DNA from: Prochlorococcus sp. AG-442-B03
Lineage (GTDB): Bacteria > Cyanobacteriota > Cyanobacteriia > PCC-6307 > Cyanobiaceae
NCBI GenBank assembly: GCA_003212395.1
Contig: QCPU01000002.1
Span: forward strand, 94,279-158,278
Reading direction: 5' to 3'
DNA: 64,000 nt
The notes below the pieces were generated by a model, which ran no database searches, was not told the DNA's origin, and was given only the letters and a program-made list of their open reading frames with translations. The position numbers and the translations under genes are program-made. Every line of letters starts with the position of its first letter. Position 1 is the first letter of the stretch. Below, one piece after another: positions 43,825 to 54,548 of the stretch.

Positions 43825-45174
43825 ATGTTAAGTGTTGCAATATTAGCCGCAGGCAAGGGCACTAGGATGGAAAGCTCATTGCCAAAAGTTTTACATAAAA
43901 TTTCTGGCAAAAGTCTCCTACAAAGAGTAATTGATTCATGTGTTGAATTAAAACCTGATCAAATTTTCGTGATTTCTGGACACAAATCAAAAGAAGTACA
44001 AAAGGCAATTCCAAACGATAAAAAAATCCAAATTGTTATTCAAGAACCTCAATCAGGGACCGGTCATGCTATTCAGGTACTTTGTAAAGAAGTAAAAAAA
44101 CATGAAGGAAAACTTTTGGTACTTAACGGCGATGTTCCACTAATTAGGCCTAATACTCTAAAAAATCTTTTATATTTTCACGATTCAAAAAATGCTGATG
44201 TTTCTTTAATTACTACAAAGAAAACAAATCCTCATGGATACGGCAGAGTTTTTTTGAAGGAGGATTATATAGAGAGAATTGTTGAAGAAAAAGATTGCAA
44301 TGATCTTGAAAGAGAAAATCGATTAATAAATGCAGGTATTTACTGTTTTAACTGGGGTAATTTGTCAGAAATAATTAATACCTTGCAAAGCAATAATAAT
44401 CAAAAAGAAATTTACTTAACAGATGCAGTATATTTGCTAAAGAATGCCTTAAGCCTCGAGGTAGAGGATAATGGAGAGCTTCAAGGAATTAATAACAGAA
44501 TTCAACTATCAGAGTGCGAGGAAAATATTCAGAATTCAATTAAAGAAAAGCATATGCTTAATGGTGTAACTTTTATAAATAAAGCAAGTTGTTCTATTGG
44601 TGAAGAAGTTGAAATTGGTAAGGATGTAATAATAGAGGCTAATACACACATAAGAGGAAATACCAAAATAAATAGTCATTGCATTATCGGACCAAATACT
44701 TTTATTGAGAATTCTAATGTGGGATTACATTGTGAAATTTCAAACTCTACTGTTTATGCCTCTCAGATAATGGATCATATAAAAATTGGTCCTTATAGTC
44801 ATATAAGACCTAATTCCAAAATATCTTCCTTTAGCAAAATAGGTAATTTTGTTGAAATCAAGAATAGTCAATTAGAGGAAGAATCTAAAGTAAACCATTT
44901 AAGTTATATTGGCGATTCTATTATTGGAAGATCTACAAATATTGGAGCCGGTACTATTACTGCAAATTTTGATGGTCAGAAAAAACACCAAACAAAAATT
45001 GGTAAAAATTCCAGTATTGGGGCAAATACAGTTTTTGTAGCGCCTATAAATATCGGGGAATCAGTAACAACAGGGGCTGGTTCAGTGATCACAAAAGACT
45101 CCAAAGATAATTCATTAGCAATCTCAAGAACTAAGCAAGTAAATATAGAAAATTGGAAAAGAAAGAAATCTTGA
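43825..45174 (+). CDS. glmU: Bifunctional UDP-GlcNAc pyrophosphorylase/acetyltransferase
   Basis: 449 residues. The N-terminal uridyltransferase begins with [20 protein letters not shown] (6-25). The C-terminal half is a left-handed beta helix of hexapeptide repeats with acetyltransferase residues in [20 protein letters not shown]. It makes UDP-GlcNAc from GlcN-1-P, acetyl-CoA and UTP, the entry to peptidoglycan and LPS precursor synthesis. One base separates it from the convergent murF. Confidence 0.97.
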   Translation: MLSVAILAAGKGTRMESSLPKVLHKISGKSLLQRVIDSCVELKPDQIFVISGHKSKEVQKAIPNDKKIQIVIQEPQSGTGHAIQVLCKEVKKHEGKLLVLNGDVPLIRPNTLKNLLYFHDSKNADVSLITTKKTNPHGYGRVFLKEDYIERIVEEKDCNDLERENRLINAGIYCFNWGNLSEIINTLQSNNNQKEIYLTDAVYLLKNALSLEVEDNGELQGINNRIQLSECEENIQNSIKEKHMLNGVTFINKASCSIGEEVEIGKDVIIEANTHIRGNTKINSHCIIGPNTFIENSNVGLHCEISNSTVYASQIMDHIKIGPYSHIRPNSKISSFSKIGNFVEIKNSQLEEESKVNHLSYIGDSIIGRSTNIGAGTITANFDGQKKHQTKIGKNSSIGANTVFVAPINIGESVTTGAGSVITKDSKDNSLAISRTKQVNIENWKRKKS

Positions 45175-45175
45175 T

Positions 45176-46549
45176 CTAATCTATTAATTTAATAATTTCT
45201 TCTAGCTGCCAACTTCTGCTCCCTTTTATAAGAATAGAATCCCCTTTTTTTGAGGATTTGTTTATCTCTTTCGGTACATCTTTAATATTATTTAAAACTA
45301 AAAATTTTTTCTTATCTTTTAGATAATTATTGTAAATTTTTTCATTTTTTTTATCGCAAATAAATAAACATTTTTCTATGTCTGAATTATTTACTAAGTT
45401 GAATATTTCTTTATGATATTTTTCAGATTTTTCTCCCAATTCTTGCATACTTCCAAATATGAAAAATTTATTTCTCGGTTTTTCAAGCAGGTTTTTAATA
45501 CATGCTTTTACTGACTCTGGCGAGGCATTATATGATTCATCATATATTGTTGTTTTTACTGATTTAAGAATTTTATTCCTTCCATCTAAACTTGCAAAAT
45601 CAAATTTATTAAAACTTGCAAAATCAATATCTAGCTCTTTAGCAACTGCATAAGCTAATAAAAAATTCGAAGCATTATGAAATCCCTCAAATGAAATTTC
45701 AAAGGTATTATCTTCAATTAAAATTGTTTTATTCGAAGGATTATAAAATCCTCGCAAATTATCATCTTTATTAAAACTCTCATTTTGATTATCTATATTT
45801 AATAGTTTTACTTTTTTCACTCTTCCTTTCCAAAATTCTTTCAAAGTTTTCTCTAGGAATGGATCATTTGCTGGAATTATTACAACTCCTTCGGGATTTA
45901 AGAACTTACTAATTTCACACTTTGCATAAGTAATATTTTTTTTCGAGCCTAACAATCCAATATGAGCTGTGCCAATGTTAGTAATAACTGCAATATCTGG
46001 TTCACTATATTTAGATAAATTCTCAATCTGTCCAAGACCTCTCATCCCCATTTCAAGAACTAAAACTTTATCTTCTACATCTGTAGCAAGAATAGTTAGA
46101 CCAACTCCAATCTCATTATTAAAATTTGCATGAGATAATTTAATTCTTCCAAGTTTATTTAAAACTCCACCAATCATTTCTTTTGTTGTTGTTTTACCCA
46201 CTGAACCAGTTATTGCAACAATAGGGATATTTAATTTTTTTCTTTTTAGCAATGCTAATTTTTGAAATGCCTCTAATGTGTCATTTACAACCCAATAAGG
46301 AAAATTAACAGGAAGTAATCTCTGCATCCCTTTTTTAATTACTACTGATTTAACTCCTTTATTTAAAACCTCTTGAAGAAAACTATGTCCGTCAAAATTT
46401 TTACCCTTGATAGCTATAAAAAGATCATTTTTTAATAATGTTCTACTATCAATACTTATATTTTTAAAATTTAAAAAATTTCTTTTCTCCTCGCTCAGAT
46501 TTTTAATATCCCCCAAAACATTGTTTAATTCTGATAAAGAAAATTCCAT
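45176..46549 (-). CDS. murF: UDP-MurNAc-tripeptide--D-Ala-D-Ala ligase
   Basis: 457 residues. The Mur-ligase P-loop ITGSVGKTTTKEMI (113-126) follows a UDP-binding domain (DSRTLLKNDLFIAIKG near 34-49); HNASNFLLAYAVA near 290 and a C-terminal domain complete the fold. It adds D-Ala-D-Ala to the UDP-MurNAc tripeptide. It is last in a menD-menB-glgA-murF run (12-base gap from glgA). Confidence 0.95.
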   Translation of the reverse strand: MEFSLSELNNVLGDIKNLSEEKRNFLNFKNISIDSRTLLKNDLFIAIKGKNFDGHSFLQEVLNKGVKSVVIKKGMQRLLPVNFPYWVVNDTLEAFQKLALLKRKKLNIPIVAITGSVGKTTTKEMIGGVLNKLGRIKLSHANFNNEIGVGLTILATDVEDKVLVLEMGMRGLGQIENLSKYSEPDIAVITNIGTAHIGLLGSKKNITYAKCEISKFLNPEGVVIIPANDPFLEKTLKEFWKGRVKKVKLLNIDNQNESFNKDDNLRGFYNPSNKTILIEDNTFEISFEGFHNASNFLLAYAVAKELDIDFASFNKFDFASLDGRNKILKSVKTTIYDESYNASPESVKACIKNLLEKPRNKFFIFGSMQELGEKSEKYHKEIFNLVNNSDIEKCLFICDKKNEKIYNNYLKDKKKFLVLNNIKDVPKEINKSSKKGDSILIKGSRSWQLEEIIKLID

Positions 46550-46561
46550 TAAAAAATTAAG

Positions 46562-48013
46562 TCATACTTTTTTTAAAGATGGATCAGCTGATTGTCCGTA
46601 AGAGAACTTTTCAACTTCAGCAAAATCTGGAGATGGTTCTTTTATTCCACAAACATCTTTATACATAATTTCGTATTCGAGTGCAGATCTTTGCCAACTG
46701 AACTCTTGGCTCATTGCTCTTTTTTGTAATAATTCCCAACTATCTTTATGCCTAAAAGCCTCCCAAGACCTTACTAAAGATGTATAGAAATCTATAGGTT
46801 CAAAGCGATCAAAGCAAAAACCCGTGCCACTATTATTTTCTGGATCATGAGGTAAAACTGTATCAACTAAACCTCCTACACGCCTTACTATTGGAATAGA
46901 ACCATACCTCATAGCAAGGAGTTGACTAATACCACAAGGTTCGAATCTACTTGGCATTAAGAATGCATCAGAGCCACCATATATAAGTCTTGATAAAGAA
47001 TCATCATAGGTAAGAAATACTGAAAATCTTCTTGGGTAATCTAATGCAAGTTGCCATAATCCTGACTCTAAATATCTATCTCCAGTACCTAAAACCACTA
47101 TTTGCGAATCTGTATATGCTAAAAGTCTTCTTGAAACTTGTAGAAGTAAGTCAACCCCTTTCTGATCAACTAACCTACTAACCATACCTAAGAGATATTT
47201 TTTAGGATTAACTTCGAGACCCATTTCTCTCTGCAGAATTTTCTTATTTTCTACCCTATTTTCTAAATTCTTAATACTAAATTTTGCTGGTAAAACTGGA
47301 TCTTTGGCTGGATTCCATTCATCAAGATCTATGCCATTAAGAATTCCCCTTAATTTACCTGAAATGTAATTAAGTAATCCTTCAAGACTTTCCCCGTATT
47401 CATTGGTTTTAATTTCATCTGCATAAGTCGGAGAAACAGCATTTACTCTATCTGCATACAACATTGCCGCAGCCATTGTGTGGTCTCCATGCATATACCA
47501 AGGACACCAAGTCATTTTTTCTAGTTTCCATCTCCAAGGGCCTTGATATTTTAAATTATGAATTGTGAAGACAGTGCTAATTTCGGGGTCCTGATGCATC
47601 CACACAGGAATCATCCCAGTGTGCCAATCATGGCAATGGAGAACTTGAGGTTTCCAACAATTCCAGGCAAATTCTGCAGTGGCACTAGCAAAAAATGTAA
47701 AACGCCAGTCCTCATTTTCGCCCCCGTATATTTGGTCAGAATCAAATGTTGGATGACCAACTAGGTAAATCACATAATTATGAATGGGATGTTTTGCTTC
47801 ATATACAGAGAAATCAGTGCCCATTGTATTTGCTCTAAAGACTGGTTCATTCGATACCCTTAAAAGACTCCACAATTTCCCATATCCTGGAATTATCACC
47901 CTTACATCGTGACCAAGTTTTATCAAAGATGGAGGTAATGATCCAACCACATCCCCCATACCTCCAACTTTGATCATTGGAGCACATTCAGCAGCGGCAA
48001 GAAGAATTCTCAT
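46562..48013 (-). CDS. glgA: Glycogen synthase
   Basis: 483 residues, GT5 type. The ADP-glucose binding K-x-G-G motif is K15-V-G-G18 ([17 protein letters not shown]), HCHDWHTG lies near residue 126, and the C-terminal catalytic loop ([18 protein letters not shown]) with its conserved Glu residues is present. It elongates glycogen from ADP-glucose. It is flanked by menB (35-base gap) and murF; these pathways are unrelated, so the grouping is probably only transcriptional. Confidence 0.96.
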   Translation of the reverse strand: MRILLAAAECAPMIKVGGMGDVVGSLPPSLIKLGHDVRVIIPGYGKLWSLLRVSNEPVFRANTMGTDFSVYEAKHPIHNYVIYLVGHPTFDSDQIYGGENEDWRFTFFASATAEFAWNCWKPQVLHCHDWHTGMIPVWMHQDPEISTVFTIHNLKYQGPWRWKLEKMTWCPWYMHGDHTMAAAMLYADRVNAVSPTYADEIKTNEYGESLEGLLNYISGKLRGILNGIDLDEWNPAKDPVLPAKFSIKNLENRVENKKILQREMGLEVNPKKYLLGMVSRLVDQKGVDLLLQVSRRLLAYTDSQIVVLGTGDRYLESGLWQLALDYPRRFSVFLTYDDSLSRLIYGGSDAFLMPSRFEPCGISQLLAMRYGSIPIVRRVGGLVDTVLPHDPENNSGTGFCFDRFEPIDFYTSLVRSWEAFRHKDSWELLQKRAMSQEFSWQRSALEYEIMYKDVCGIKEPSPDFAEVEKFSYGQSADPSLKKV

Positions 48014-48048
48014 TGATAATTATTTAAAAAGGTCTTTTGAAAAATAAA

Positions 48049-48906
48049 CTAGGGTGTCCACTTATAGTCAGAAAAGTCTGGTGGACGTTTTTCGAGAAAG
48101 GCATCTCTACCTTCTTGAGCTTCTTCAGTTGAATAAAATAATTGAGTTGTGTATCCAGATAATTCTTGAATACCCGCAATCCCATCATTCTCCGCATTGA
48201 ATGAAGCTTTAAGAATACGAATAGCAGTTGGACTATTACGTAAAATCTCTCTTGCCCAGATTACACCCTCAGCTTCTAATTCTTCAATCTTTGTAATTGC
48301 ATTTATCAAGCCCATCTCTAGTGCCTCTTTCGAATTATATTTTCTACATAAAAACCAAATTTCTTTTGCTTTTCTTTGACCAACAAGTCTTGCCAAATAA
48401 CTAGATCCAAATCCAGCATCAAAACTACCAACTTTTGGACCTGTTTGACCAAATATTGCATTTTCTGAGGCAATGCTAAGATCACAAATTAAATGAAGTA
48501 CCTGACCTCCTCCAATTGCAAAACCAGGAACTAAGGCAATAACCACTTTAGGCAAACTTCTTATTAATCTTTGAAGTTCAAGTACATTTAATCTCTGCTT
48601 CCCTTCATCATTTTTATATCCATTTTCACCTCTTACACTCTGATCACCTCCAGAGCAAAAAGAATAAATACCTTTCTTGTCAGGGCCAGCACCTGTAAAG
48701 AGAACTACTCCAATACTTTCATCATTTCTTACGATATTAAATGCGTTAATGAGTTCATCTACAGTTTGTGGCCTAAATGCATTTCTTTTTTCCGGCCGAT
48801 TAATTGCAATTCTCGCAATTCCCTCATCTGATTTATGAAACAATATATCCTCGTAAGATTTGCATTCTGTCCAATTTAAGGTTGTTTTACCAGGTAATAC
48901 TTTCAT
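48049..48906 (-). CDS. menB: 1,4-Dihydroxy-2-naphthoyl-CoA synthase
   Basis: 285 residues, crotonase fold. The oxyanion-hole/active-site region [14 protein letters not shown] and [20 protein letters not shown] are typical, as are [18 protein letters not shown] and the C-terminal [14 protein letters not shown] of MenB. It closes the naphthoquinone ring in phylloquinone synthesis, which supplies the photosystem I cofactor. It is in one unit with menD, 34 bases downstream. Confidence 0.97.
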   Translation of the reverse strand: MKVLPGKTTLNWTECKSYEDILFHKSDEGIARIAINRPEKRNAFRPQTVDELINAFNIVRNDESIGVVLFTGAGPDKKGIYSFCSGGDQSVRGENGYKNDEGKQRLNVLELQRLIRSLPKVVIALVPGFAIGGGQVLHLICDLSIASENAIFGQTGPKVGSFDAGFGSSYLARLVGQRKAKEIWFLCRKYNSKEALEMGLINAITKIEELEAEGVIWAREILRNSPTAIRILKASFNAENDGIAGIQELSGYTTQLFYSTEEAQEGRDAFLEKRPPDFSDYKWTP

Positions 48907-48940
48907 GAATCCTAATTATTAAAAATAGAAAATAATAAAT

Positions 48941-50704
48941 TTAACTGCCAATTATTTTTTCTAGCAAAGCATTTTTTTCATAAATTTCATTTTCTGGATC
49001 AATATCAACTTTAATTATTACAGATTTCTGGATAGAAATGCTCCAATCGAATGCCTCTCGTAATTTTTCAAAACTTGCCACACTTTTAAAGTTTACTTGA
49101 TAGCCCTCTGCTAGTTTTGGCCAGTTTATTTCTTTAGGCATAAGAAATAGTTTTTTTAATTCATCTTCTTTTAAATTTTTTTTATAAATACGATTAAATA
49201 TATTTCCGCCATTATTATTTATTAGAAGAATTGTTAAATTCATGTCGATTGAATTTTCAATTAGCCAACCGTTTATATCATGAATAAAAGCCAAATCTCC
49301 GGTCACGAGAAGTAGAGGATTTTTAATTCTAGAAATTCCTAATGCAAGGGATAAAGTACCGTCTATGCCGGAAGCTCCTCTAAAGCTGAAACAATGTCTT
49401 GTTAGAGTAGCATTCTCAGAAAATGTAAGCCAATCTCTAATCGGGCTACTCGCGGAGAGCATTATAGGATTTGCAGTCGGCCAAAGTTTTGGAACAAGAT
49501 TTGCAAGCTTATACTCAGTAATTTTATTATCATAAGAAATCTTCTCTTTTATAATTTCTTTAATTTGCTCACCTTCCTCTATTAGATCTAGGGCTAACGG
49601 AGTAAGAGACTTTTTGTTTTTTTCGTTAATTGATAATTCTTCTAATAATAGAGTAGTGAAATTTGATAGCCCAAAATCATATTCAAATGATTTTTTTATA
49701 GGGTCCAATTTTCTATAGTTTTTTTCTTTTATAAGAATTTGCATCCCTTCGAAGGTTATTAAAAACTTCTCCAAATCAATTGAGGATGACATAGGACCAA
49801 GCCTTAATAGTTGATGACAATTTATTAAATTCTTATTTCTCCTTAAGACTAATTCCCAATTCACAACTAATCCCCTCAAATCAGAATAAACGCCTGAAAC
49901 AGGATCAGCAAATACTGGCCAACCAGTAATTTCTTGTAATTTTTCTAAAGATTTATTGAAAGAAGATAAGTCATTTATCGAACCTTGATAGGGGCCTACC
50001 AAAATAATCCCAGATTCTTCTAAATTTAAATTTTTTGAAATTTCTAAGAATTTATTTTTATCAGACTTTATTTCAACTTCCTGAAAGAAATATTTTTTCT
50101 TTAAATAAATTTTCTTAAAAACCTCTAAAACATTTTTTTTATTTAAAGATGAAATACCTAAAGGCTTATCAATGGGAATATTTAAATGAATAGGACCAGG
50201 AAAGATTGATATTTGTTTCTCAGTATTTCGCACTAAATTTAAAATTTCATTTTCTTGTGATTTATGGAGTCCATTTAGATTTGTACTTAAAACTCTTCTG
50301 CAAACTGAACTCAAAAAATCTTCTTGATTTACTGTTTGATTAGCCCCACAATCTTTTAATCTTAAGGGTCTATCAGCAGTAAGAAATATAATACCTTTAC
50401 AAGATCGATCTGCCTCAACTGCTGCTGGCAATAAGTTACTTACGGCAGTTCCAGAAGTGGTAATAACTAAAGAAAGATTACCTGATGCAGCAGAAATCCC
50501 AAGAGAGTGGAATCCTGCAGATCTCTCATCTATTGAATTAAAAATATTTACCAGTCCTAATTTATTTAATTCTCCAGCAGCTATTGCTAAAGGTGCTGAT
50601 CTACTTCCAGGACATAGTATTAAATTTTCAACTCCTATTTTTATAAGAAGATTTAAAAGTTGTAAACTTCTAAGAAAATTTTTGCATTCAATAGATGATG
50701 TCAT
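48941..50704 (-). CDS. menD: SEPHCHC synthase (MenD)
   Basis: 587 residues, a thiamine-diphosphate enzyme. It joins isochorismate and 2-oxoglutarate in phylloquinone synthesis. [20 protein letters not shown] (about 27-46) and the N-terminal ThDP glutamate region ([15 protein letters not shown], near 55-69) are MenD hallmarks. [11 protein letters not shown] near residue 445 and [12 protein letters not shown] mark the pyrophosphate and Mg2+-binding region (GD...N). First in the menD-menB-glgA-murF run. Confidence 0.95.
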   Translation of the reverse strand: MTSSIECKNFLRSLQLLNLLIKIGVENLILCPGSRSAPLAIAAGELNKLGLVNIFNSIDERSAGFHSLGISAASGNLSLVITTSGTAVSNLLPAAVEADRSCKGIIFLTADRPLRLKDCGANQTVNQEDFLSSVCRRVLSTNLNGLHKSQENEILNLVRNTEKQISIFPGPIHLNIPIDKPLGISSLNKKNVLEVFKKIYLKKKYFFQEVEIKSDKNKFLEISKNLNLEESGIILVGPYQGSINDLSSFNKSLEKLQEITGWPVFADPVSGVYSDLRGLVVNWELVLRRNKNLINCHQLLRLGPMSSSIDLEKFLITFEGMQILIKEKNYRKLDPIKKSFEYDFGLSNFTTLLLEELSINEKNKKSLTPLALDLIEEGEQIKEIIKEKISYDNKITEYKLANLVPKLWPTANPIMLSASSPIRDWLTFSENATLTRHCFSFRGASGIDGTLSLALGISRIKNPLLLVTGDLAFIHDINGWLIENSIDMNLTILLINNNGGNIFNRIYKKNLKEDELKKLFLMPKEINWPKLAEGYQVNFKSVASFEKLREAFDWSISIQKSVIIKVDIDPENEIYEKNALLEKIIGS

Positions 50705-50754
50705 AATTCATATAAATGCTTTGGGATTTTCTTTATAACTGAATTAAATAAAAC

Positions 50755-51339
50755 ATGGCTAGAACTCAAGAAAAAAGAAATTCAATACTAAAGGATTTAA
50801 AAAATCTTTTAATCTGGATATCTATTGCTTTAATTATACGATGGCAGGTTATAGAGCCAAGATGGATCCCATCTGGTTCAATGCTTCCTACTCTTCAAAT
50901 ACAAGATAAAATTCTTGTTGAGAAAGTAACCCCTAAAATCACATCCAAATCAAATCTTTCAAAATTAAAAAATAAAATAGTTGTTTTTAACGTCCCTGAA
51001 AAATTAATTAATGCTGGTTATGAAGCAGATACTGCACTAATAAAAAGAGTAATTGGAATACCTGGAGACAAGGTTGAAGTAAAAAACGGCAATCTTTACT
51101 TAAATGATATCGCTCAAAAAAATTACGTTTTTGACAAAAATATTAATTATTCTATAGGACCTTTTATTGTCCCAGAAGAGTCTTTATGGGTGATGGGAGA
51201 TAATAGAAATAACAGTATGGACTCACATATTTGGGGGTTTTTACCCTATGAAAAGGTTATTGGTAAAGCTATTTTTAGATATTGGCCGTTTAATAAAATT
51301 GGGCCTATTCGGTTCCCTGCCCTTAATAATTTGGATTAA
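50755..51339 (+). CDS. lepB: Signal peptidase I
   Basis: 194 residues with one N-terminal membrane helix (LLIWISIALIIRW). The catalytic serine S42 lies in IPSGSMLPTL, and the general base K97 lies in ALIKRVIGIPGD. Box E, MGDNRNNSMDSH, is intact. The enzyme removes signal peptides of exported and lumenal proteins. It is a short single-helix form, normal for cyanobacteria. It is followed 45 bases later by a DUF760 gene on the same strand. Confidence 0.95.
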   Translation: MARTQEKRNSILKDLKNLLIWISIALIIRWQVIEPRWIPSGSMLPTLQIQDKILVEKVTPKITSKSNLSKLKNKIVVFNVPEKLINAGYEADTALIKRVIGIPGDKVEVKNGNLYLNDIAQKNYVFDKNINYSIGPFIVPEESLWVMGDNRNNSMDSHIWGFLPYEKVIGKAIFRYWPFNKIGPIRFPALNNLD

Positions 51340-51384
51340 TGGGTACGTGATGTTGTAGGGTTTTTATATCTTGCAGCTGTAGAA

Positions 51385-51720
51385 ATGTTTAATCCAGAAT
51401 TTCTTGCTACTGAAAACAATGATCCAAACGATGAGAATGATTTAATCCAATATTTACAAAAACAATCACCAGAAGTTCTACAAAGAGTAGCAAAATCAGC
51501 TAGTGAAGATATTCAAGAAATTATTAGACAAAATGTTCAAGGACTTCTTGGAATGCTTCCTTCAGATCAATTTGATGTAAAAATAACATCTTCAAAAGAC
51601 AACATTGCTAATTTATTGTCTTCTGCAATGATGACAGGATATTTTTTAAGACAAATGGAGCAAAGAAAAGAACTGGAACAAACTCTTAAAAATGATGAAA
51701 ACATGGCTATTGAAGAATAA
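51385..51720 (+). CDS. DUF760 family protein
   Basis: 111 residues. LQRVAKSASEDIQEIIRQNV, then LLGMLPSDQFDVKITSS and LLSSAMMTGYFLRQMEQRKEL match the cyanobacterial and plastid DUF760 family, which is helical, soluble and of unknown precise function. The N-terminus is acidic (ATENNDPNDENDL). The upstream region contains GTTGTAGGG and a long T-run (51351-51366). Convergent with the DUF4336 gene (six-base gap). Confidence 0.8.
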   Translation: MFNPEFLATENNDPNDENDLIQYLQKQSPEVLQRVAKSASEDIQEIIRQNVQGLLGMLPSDQFDVKITSSKDNIANLLSSAMMTGYFLRQMEQRKELEQTLKNDENMAIEE

Positions 51721-51726
51721 TAGTTT

Positions 51727-52899
51727 TTAAAGATTTACTTCTTCAGGAATTATTCCTAGTTCAAACAACTTTTTATATAAACCTATTAAAAATTTATTAT
51801 CCTCGGAAAGTTTTTCCCATTTTTGGGAATTAATTTCATTAATTAATTTTTGACAATCTTCTATTGTAAATTTTACAGGTGCCGTAAAATGAGCTGGAAT
51901 TAAATATTCCATATCTTCAAAAGACTTGATATTTTCTAACCAATTAAGTAAAACTTCTTTTGAACGCGGAAAAATTAATTTTTGTAAAACTGGTGCAATT
52001 TGAATCTTAGGAGTATCTTTACCCATTATTTCAACAAGAGAGGATTCCCAGTCTTCGTCCCATAAAAAAGGATAAATACCGAAATGAGATCTCCAATTTC
52101 TAAGATCTTTTTTGAATGAATACTTAAATATTTTTTTTAAAGGTGGAATATTTAATTTACCTGGTTTCAAAAAAGATGAAAATAAGACTAACCTTTTCCA
52201 TCCTTTTTTTCTTTGTTCGATGGTGTCAATCAAAGATTCATCTCCTCTCTCTCTAGAATGAAAAAGAAGTGGAGTTGGATCAAAATTAAATATCTCAGGT
52301 GGTGTGGAGTCTATTCCAACTATAGCGTCTGTTACATGAAGAGTTTTTGTAGGGTAATGGAAACAGCTTATCTCCTGATATCTTCCAAGTCCTAAATTCA
52401 GTGGGCCTAATGAAGACCATTTAAAGGAATTTGTATGTGGAGTACCTTCCTCAAACAGTATTCTTGATCTTTTTAATGGAATTCCTAAAAAATCTAGTGG
52501 TAGATTTATAGGGAAACTCCATTGTCCAGGACAAAGCCAAATTTCTGCATCTTTGAAAATTCTTGAAAGAGCTGGCAGTCCGATTTTATGTTCTAGTCCA
52601 GAGGCACTCGGTAGAATTATTGTTTTTACTTTACCGTGAATCTCAATTAATTTTTCTAACTCGTTTATTAATTCTTTTGTCGGAGGAAGTGGATTTATTA
52701 ACATCAATCCATTATCAACCTTTATTACTGTCATTCTTATTGGAACAGCAACATAATAAAGTCCCTGTATTTGTTCCAAGCACCATATTTGATCAGGAAT
52801 TAATTCTCTTAAAATTGTTTTCTTTTTCCCATAAGGATATAAGGGGAATAATGGCCACCAATTCCATTTTTTATTTAAAGTTTCTTCAACCACTATCAT
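51727..52899 (-). CDS. DUF4336 protein (degenerate metallo-beta-lactamase-like)
   Basis: 390 residues. The DUF4336 family is a cyanobacterial/plastid relative of metallo-beta-lactamases: the frame follows MTVIKVDNGLMLINPLPPT, then VKTIILPSASGLEHKIGLP in place of the T-H-x-H-x-D-H metal loop, and later LHVTDAIVG and LIPAHFTAPV. The classical zinc histidines are mostly missing, so metal binding or catalysis is doubtful. Its start codon overlaps the stop of the manganese ABC permease (ATGA), indicating translational coupling, but no functional link is established. Confidence 0.75.
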   Translation of the reverse strand: MIVVEETLNKKWNWWPLFPLYPYGKKKTILRELIPDQIWCLEQIQGLYYVAVPIRMTVIKVDNGLMLINPLPPTKELINELEKLIEIHGKVKTIILPSASGLEHKIGLPALSRIFKDAEIWLCPGQWSFPINLPLDFLGIPLKRSRILFEEGTPHTNSFKWSSLGPLNLGLGRYQEISCFHYPTKTLHVTDAIVGIDSTPPEIFNFDPTPLLFHSRERGDESLIDTIEQRKKGWKRLVLFSSFLKPGKLNIPPLKKIFKYSFKKDLRNWRSHFGIYPFLWDEDWESSLVEIMGKDTPKIQIAPVLQKLIFPRSKEVLLNWLENIKSFEDMEYLIPAHFTAPVKFTIEDCQKLINEINSQKWEKLSEDNKFLIGLYKKLFELGIIPEEVNL

Positions 52900-53768
52900 T
52901 TATACCCAGCAAATAATTTCTTTAACTTAAATATTCCGTATCTTGGAGCGAATAAAAAAGCAAATAAAAATATAAAAGTTTGTGCCAAGACAATTGATCC
53001 ACCTGTTTCAAGATCAAACCAAAAACTAACATAGATTCCTATTAGGCTAGAGATAATTGCACTTAATACTGAAATTACTGTCATATTATCAAACTTATCA
53101 GTAAGTAAATATGCAGTAGCCCCTGGTGTAATCAACATTGCAACTACCAAAATAATTCCAACAGACTGCAAGCCCACAACAGCTGCCAAAGATAAGCATG
53201 TGAGGAGTAAATAATGAAGAAAAAATACATTAATCCCAACAGTTTTTGCATGCCTAGGATCAAAACAATAAAGCATTAAATCTTTTCTAAAAACTGATAA
53301 AAGGATTACTACCAATAAAGAAATTAATATAGTTTGTTTTACGTCTGAAAGTGATATTCCTAATGGACTACCAAAAAGAATAGAGTGCAGATCAATATTA
53401 CTTTTAATCTTAGAAACCAATACGATTCCAAGAGCGAAAAATCCAGTAAATACTAACCCAATAACAGTATCTTCCTTAACTCTAGATTTCTGCTTAATAA
53501 ACCCTATCAATGCTACAGAACCAACTCCGAAAATAAATGCTCCTAATGAGAAAGGGAGACCTAATGCATAAGCAACCACAACACCAGGCATTACTGAATG
53601 TGATACTGCATCTCCCATTAAAGCCCATCCTTTAAGAGTCAAATAACTTGAAAGGAAACCACAAACAGCTGCAACTATTGAGCTCATAAGAAGTGCTTTT
53701 CTCATGAAGTCATGAGTTAAAGGATCTGTTATGAATGAATCTAAAGTTAAAAAAGAACAGAGCTCCAT
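52896..53768 (-). CDS. mntB: Manganese ABC transporter, permease
   Basis: 290 residues with eight to nine membrane helices, ABC-3 family. It shows LSSYLTLKGWALMGDAVSHSVMPG early on and GIILVVAMLITPGATAYLL near residue 210, both typical of Mn/Zn/Fe-type permeases. It lies directly after the ATP-binding gene (12-base gap). The metal assignment rests on the substrate-binding protein in the same unit. Confidence 0.9.
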   Translation of the reverse strand: MELCSFLTLDSFITDPLTHDFMRKALLMSSIVAAVCGFLSSYLTLKGWALMGDAVSHSVMPGVVVAYALGLPFSLGAFIFGVGSVALIGFIKQKSRVKEDTVIGLVFTGFFALGIVLVSKIKSNIDLHSILFGSPLGISLSDVKQTILISLLVVILLSVFRKDLMLYCFDPRHAKTVGINVFFLHYLLLTCLSLAAVVGLQSVGIILVVAMLITPGATAYLLTDKFDNMTVISVLSAIISSLIGIYVSFWFDLETGGSIVLAQTFIFLFAFLFAPRYGIFKLKKLFAGYK

Positions 53769-53780
53769 ATAATTTAAAAT

Positions 53781-54545
53781 TTAGGACTCAGGTCCAAACA
53801 AGAAATCAGGTGAGATCCCTCCAAAAGTGGTTGTAATATTTTCAGGGGTAAACACTTCAGAGGTCTCGCCGTAAGCTACAACAGTTTTATTTATTAAAAG
53901 AACCAAATCACAAAATTCACGGACATGAATCATATCGTGCGTTGATAATAGTATAGTTTTCCCCTCATTTTTAAATTGAATAAATAATTCCGATATAAGT
54001 TTCTCAGTTCTTATATCAACACCAGAAAAAGGCTCATCAAGAAGTAATATTGAAGCTCTTTGCGCAATTGCTCTAGCTAAAAAAGTTCGTTTTCTCTGAC
54101 CTCCAGATAAGTTTCCAATAGGTGTAGATAAATGATCAGTAAGATCAACTCTCTCAATAGCATCTTTAACAGCCTGAACATCAGACTCTCTCGGACACCT
54201 AAAAATATTCATCGAACCATATCTTCCCATCATCACTACATCCCAAACACTTATTGGAAATTGACTATCAATTCCCTCATTTTGAGGAACATAAGCAATT
54301 GTCTGATCTTTTTGAGCAGATCTTACAGACTCTCCATTTATTCTAATTTTTCCCTTTGAAATATTTACAAAGCCAGTTAAAGCATTAAAAAAAGTTGTTT
54401 TACCAGCCCCGTTCATTCCTACTAACCCACAAATCTGGCCAGGTTTCAATCTCAAATTGGCATCATACAAAGCTACCTTACCGTTGTAATCTACGCAAAT
54501 ATTCTCTGCCTCAATCCTAAAGTTTTGATAATTGATTGTTTCCAT
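53781..54545 (-). CDS. mntA: Manganese ABC transporter, ATP-binding protein
   Basis: 254 residues. Walker A GMNGAGKTT (near residue 43), signature LSGGQRKR (near 147), Walker B ILLLDEPF (near 164) and the switch His in LLSTHD are all intact. It supplies ATP energy for the permease. It sits between the binding-protein gene (gap of three bases) and the permease gene, so the three form one operon, mntC-mntA-mntB. Confidence 0.92.
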   Translation of the reverse strand: METINYQNFRIEAENICVDYNGKVALYDANLRLKPGQICGLVGMNGAGKTTFFNALTGFVNISKGKIRINGESVRSAQKDQTIAYVPQNEGIDSQFPISVWDVVMMGRYGSMNIFRCPRESDVQAVKDAIERVDLTDHLSTPIGNLSGGQRKRTFLARAIAQRASILLLDEPFSGVDIRTEKLISELFIQFKNEGKTILLSTHDMIHVREFCDLVLLINKTVVAYGETSEVFTPENITTTFGGISPDFLFGPES

Positions 54546-54548
54546 AAT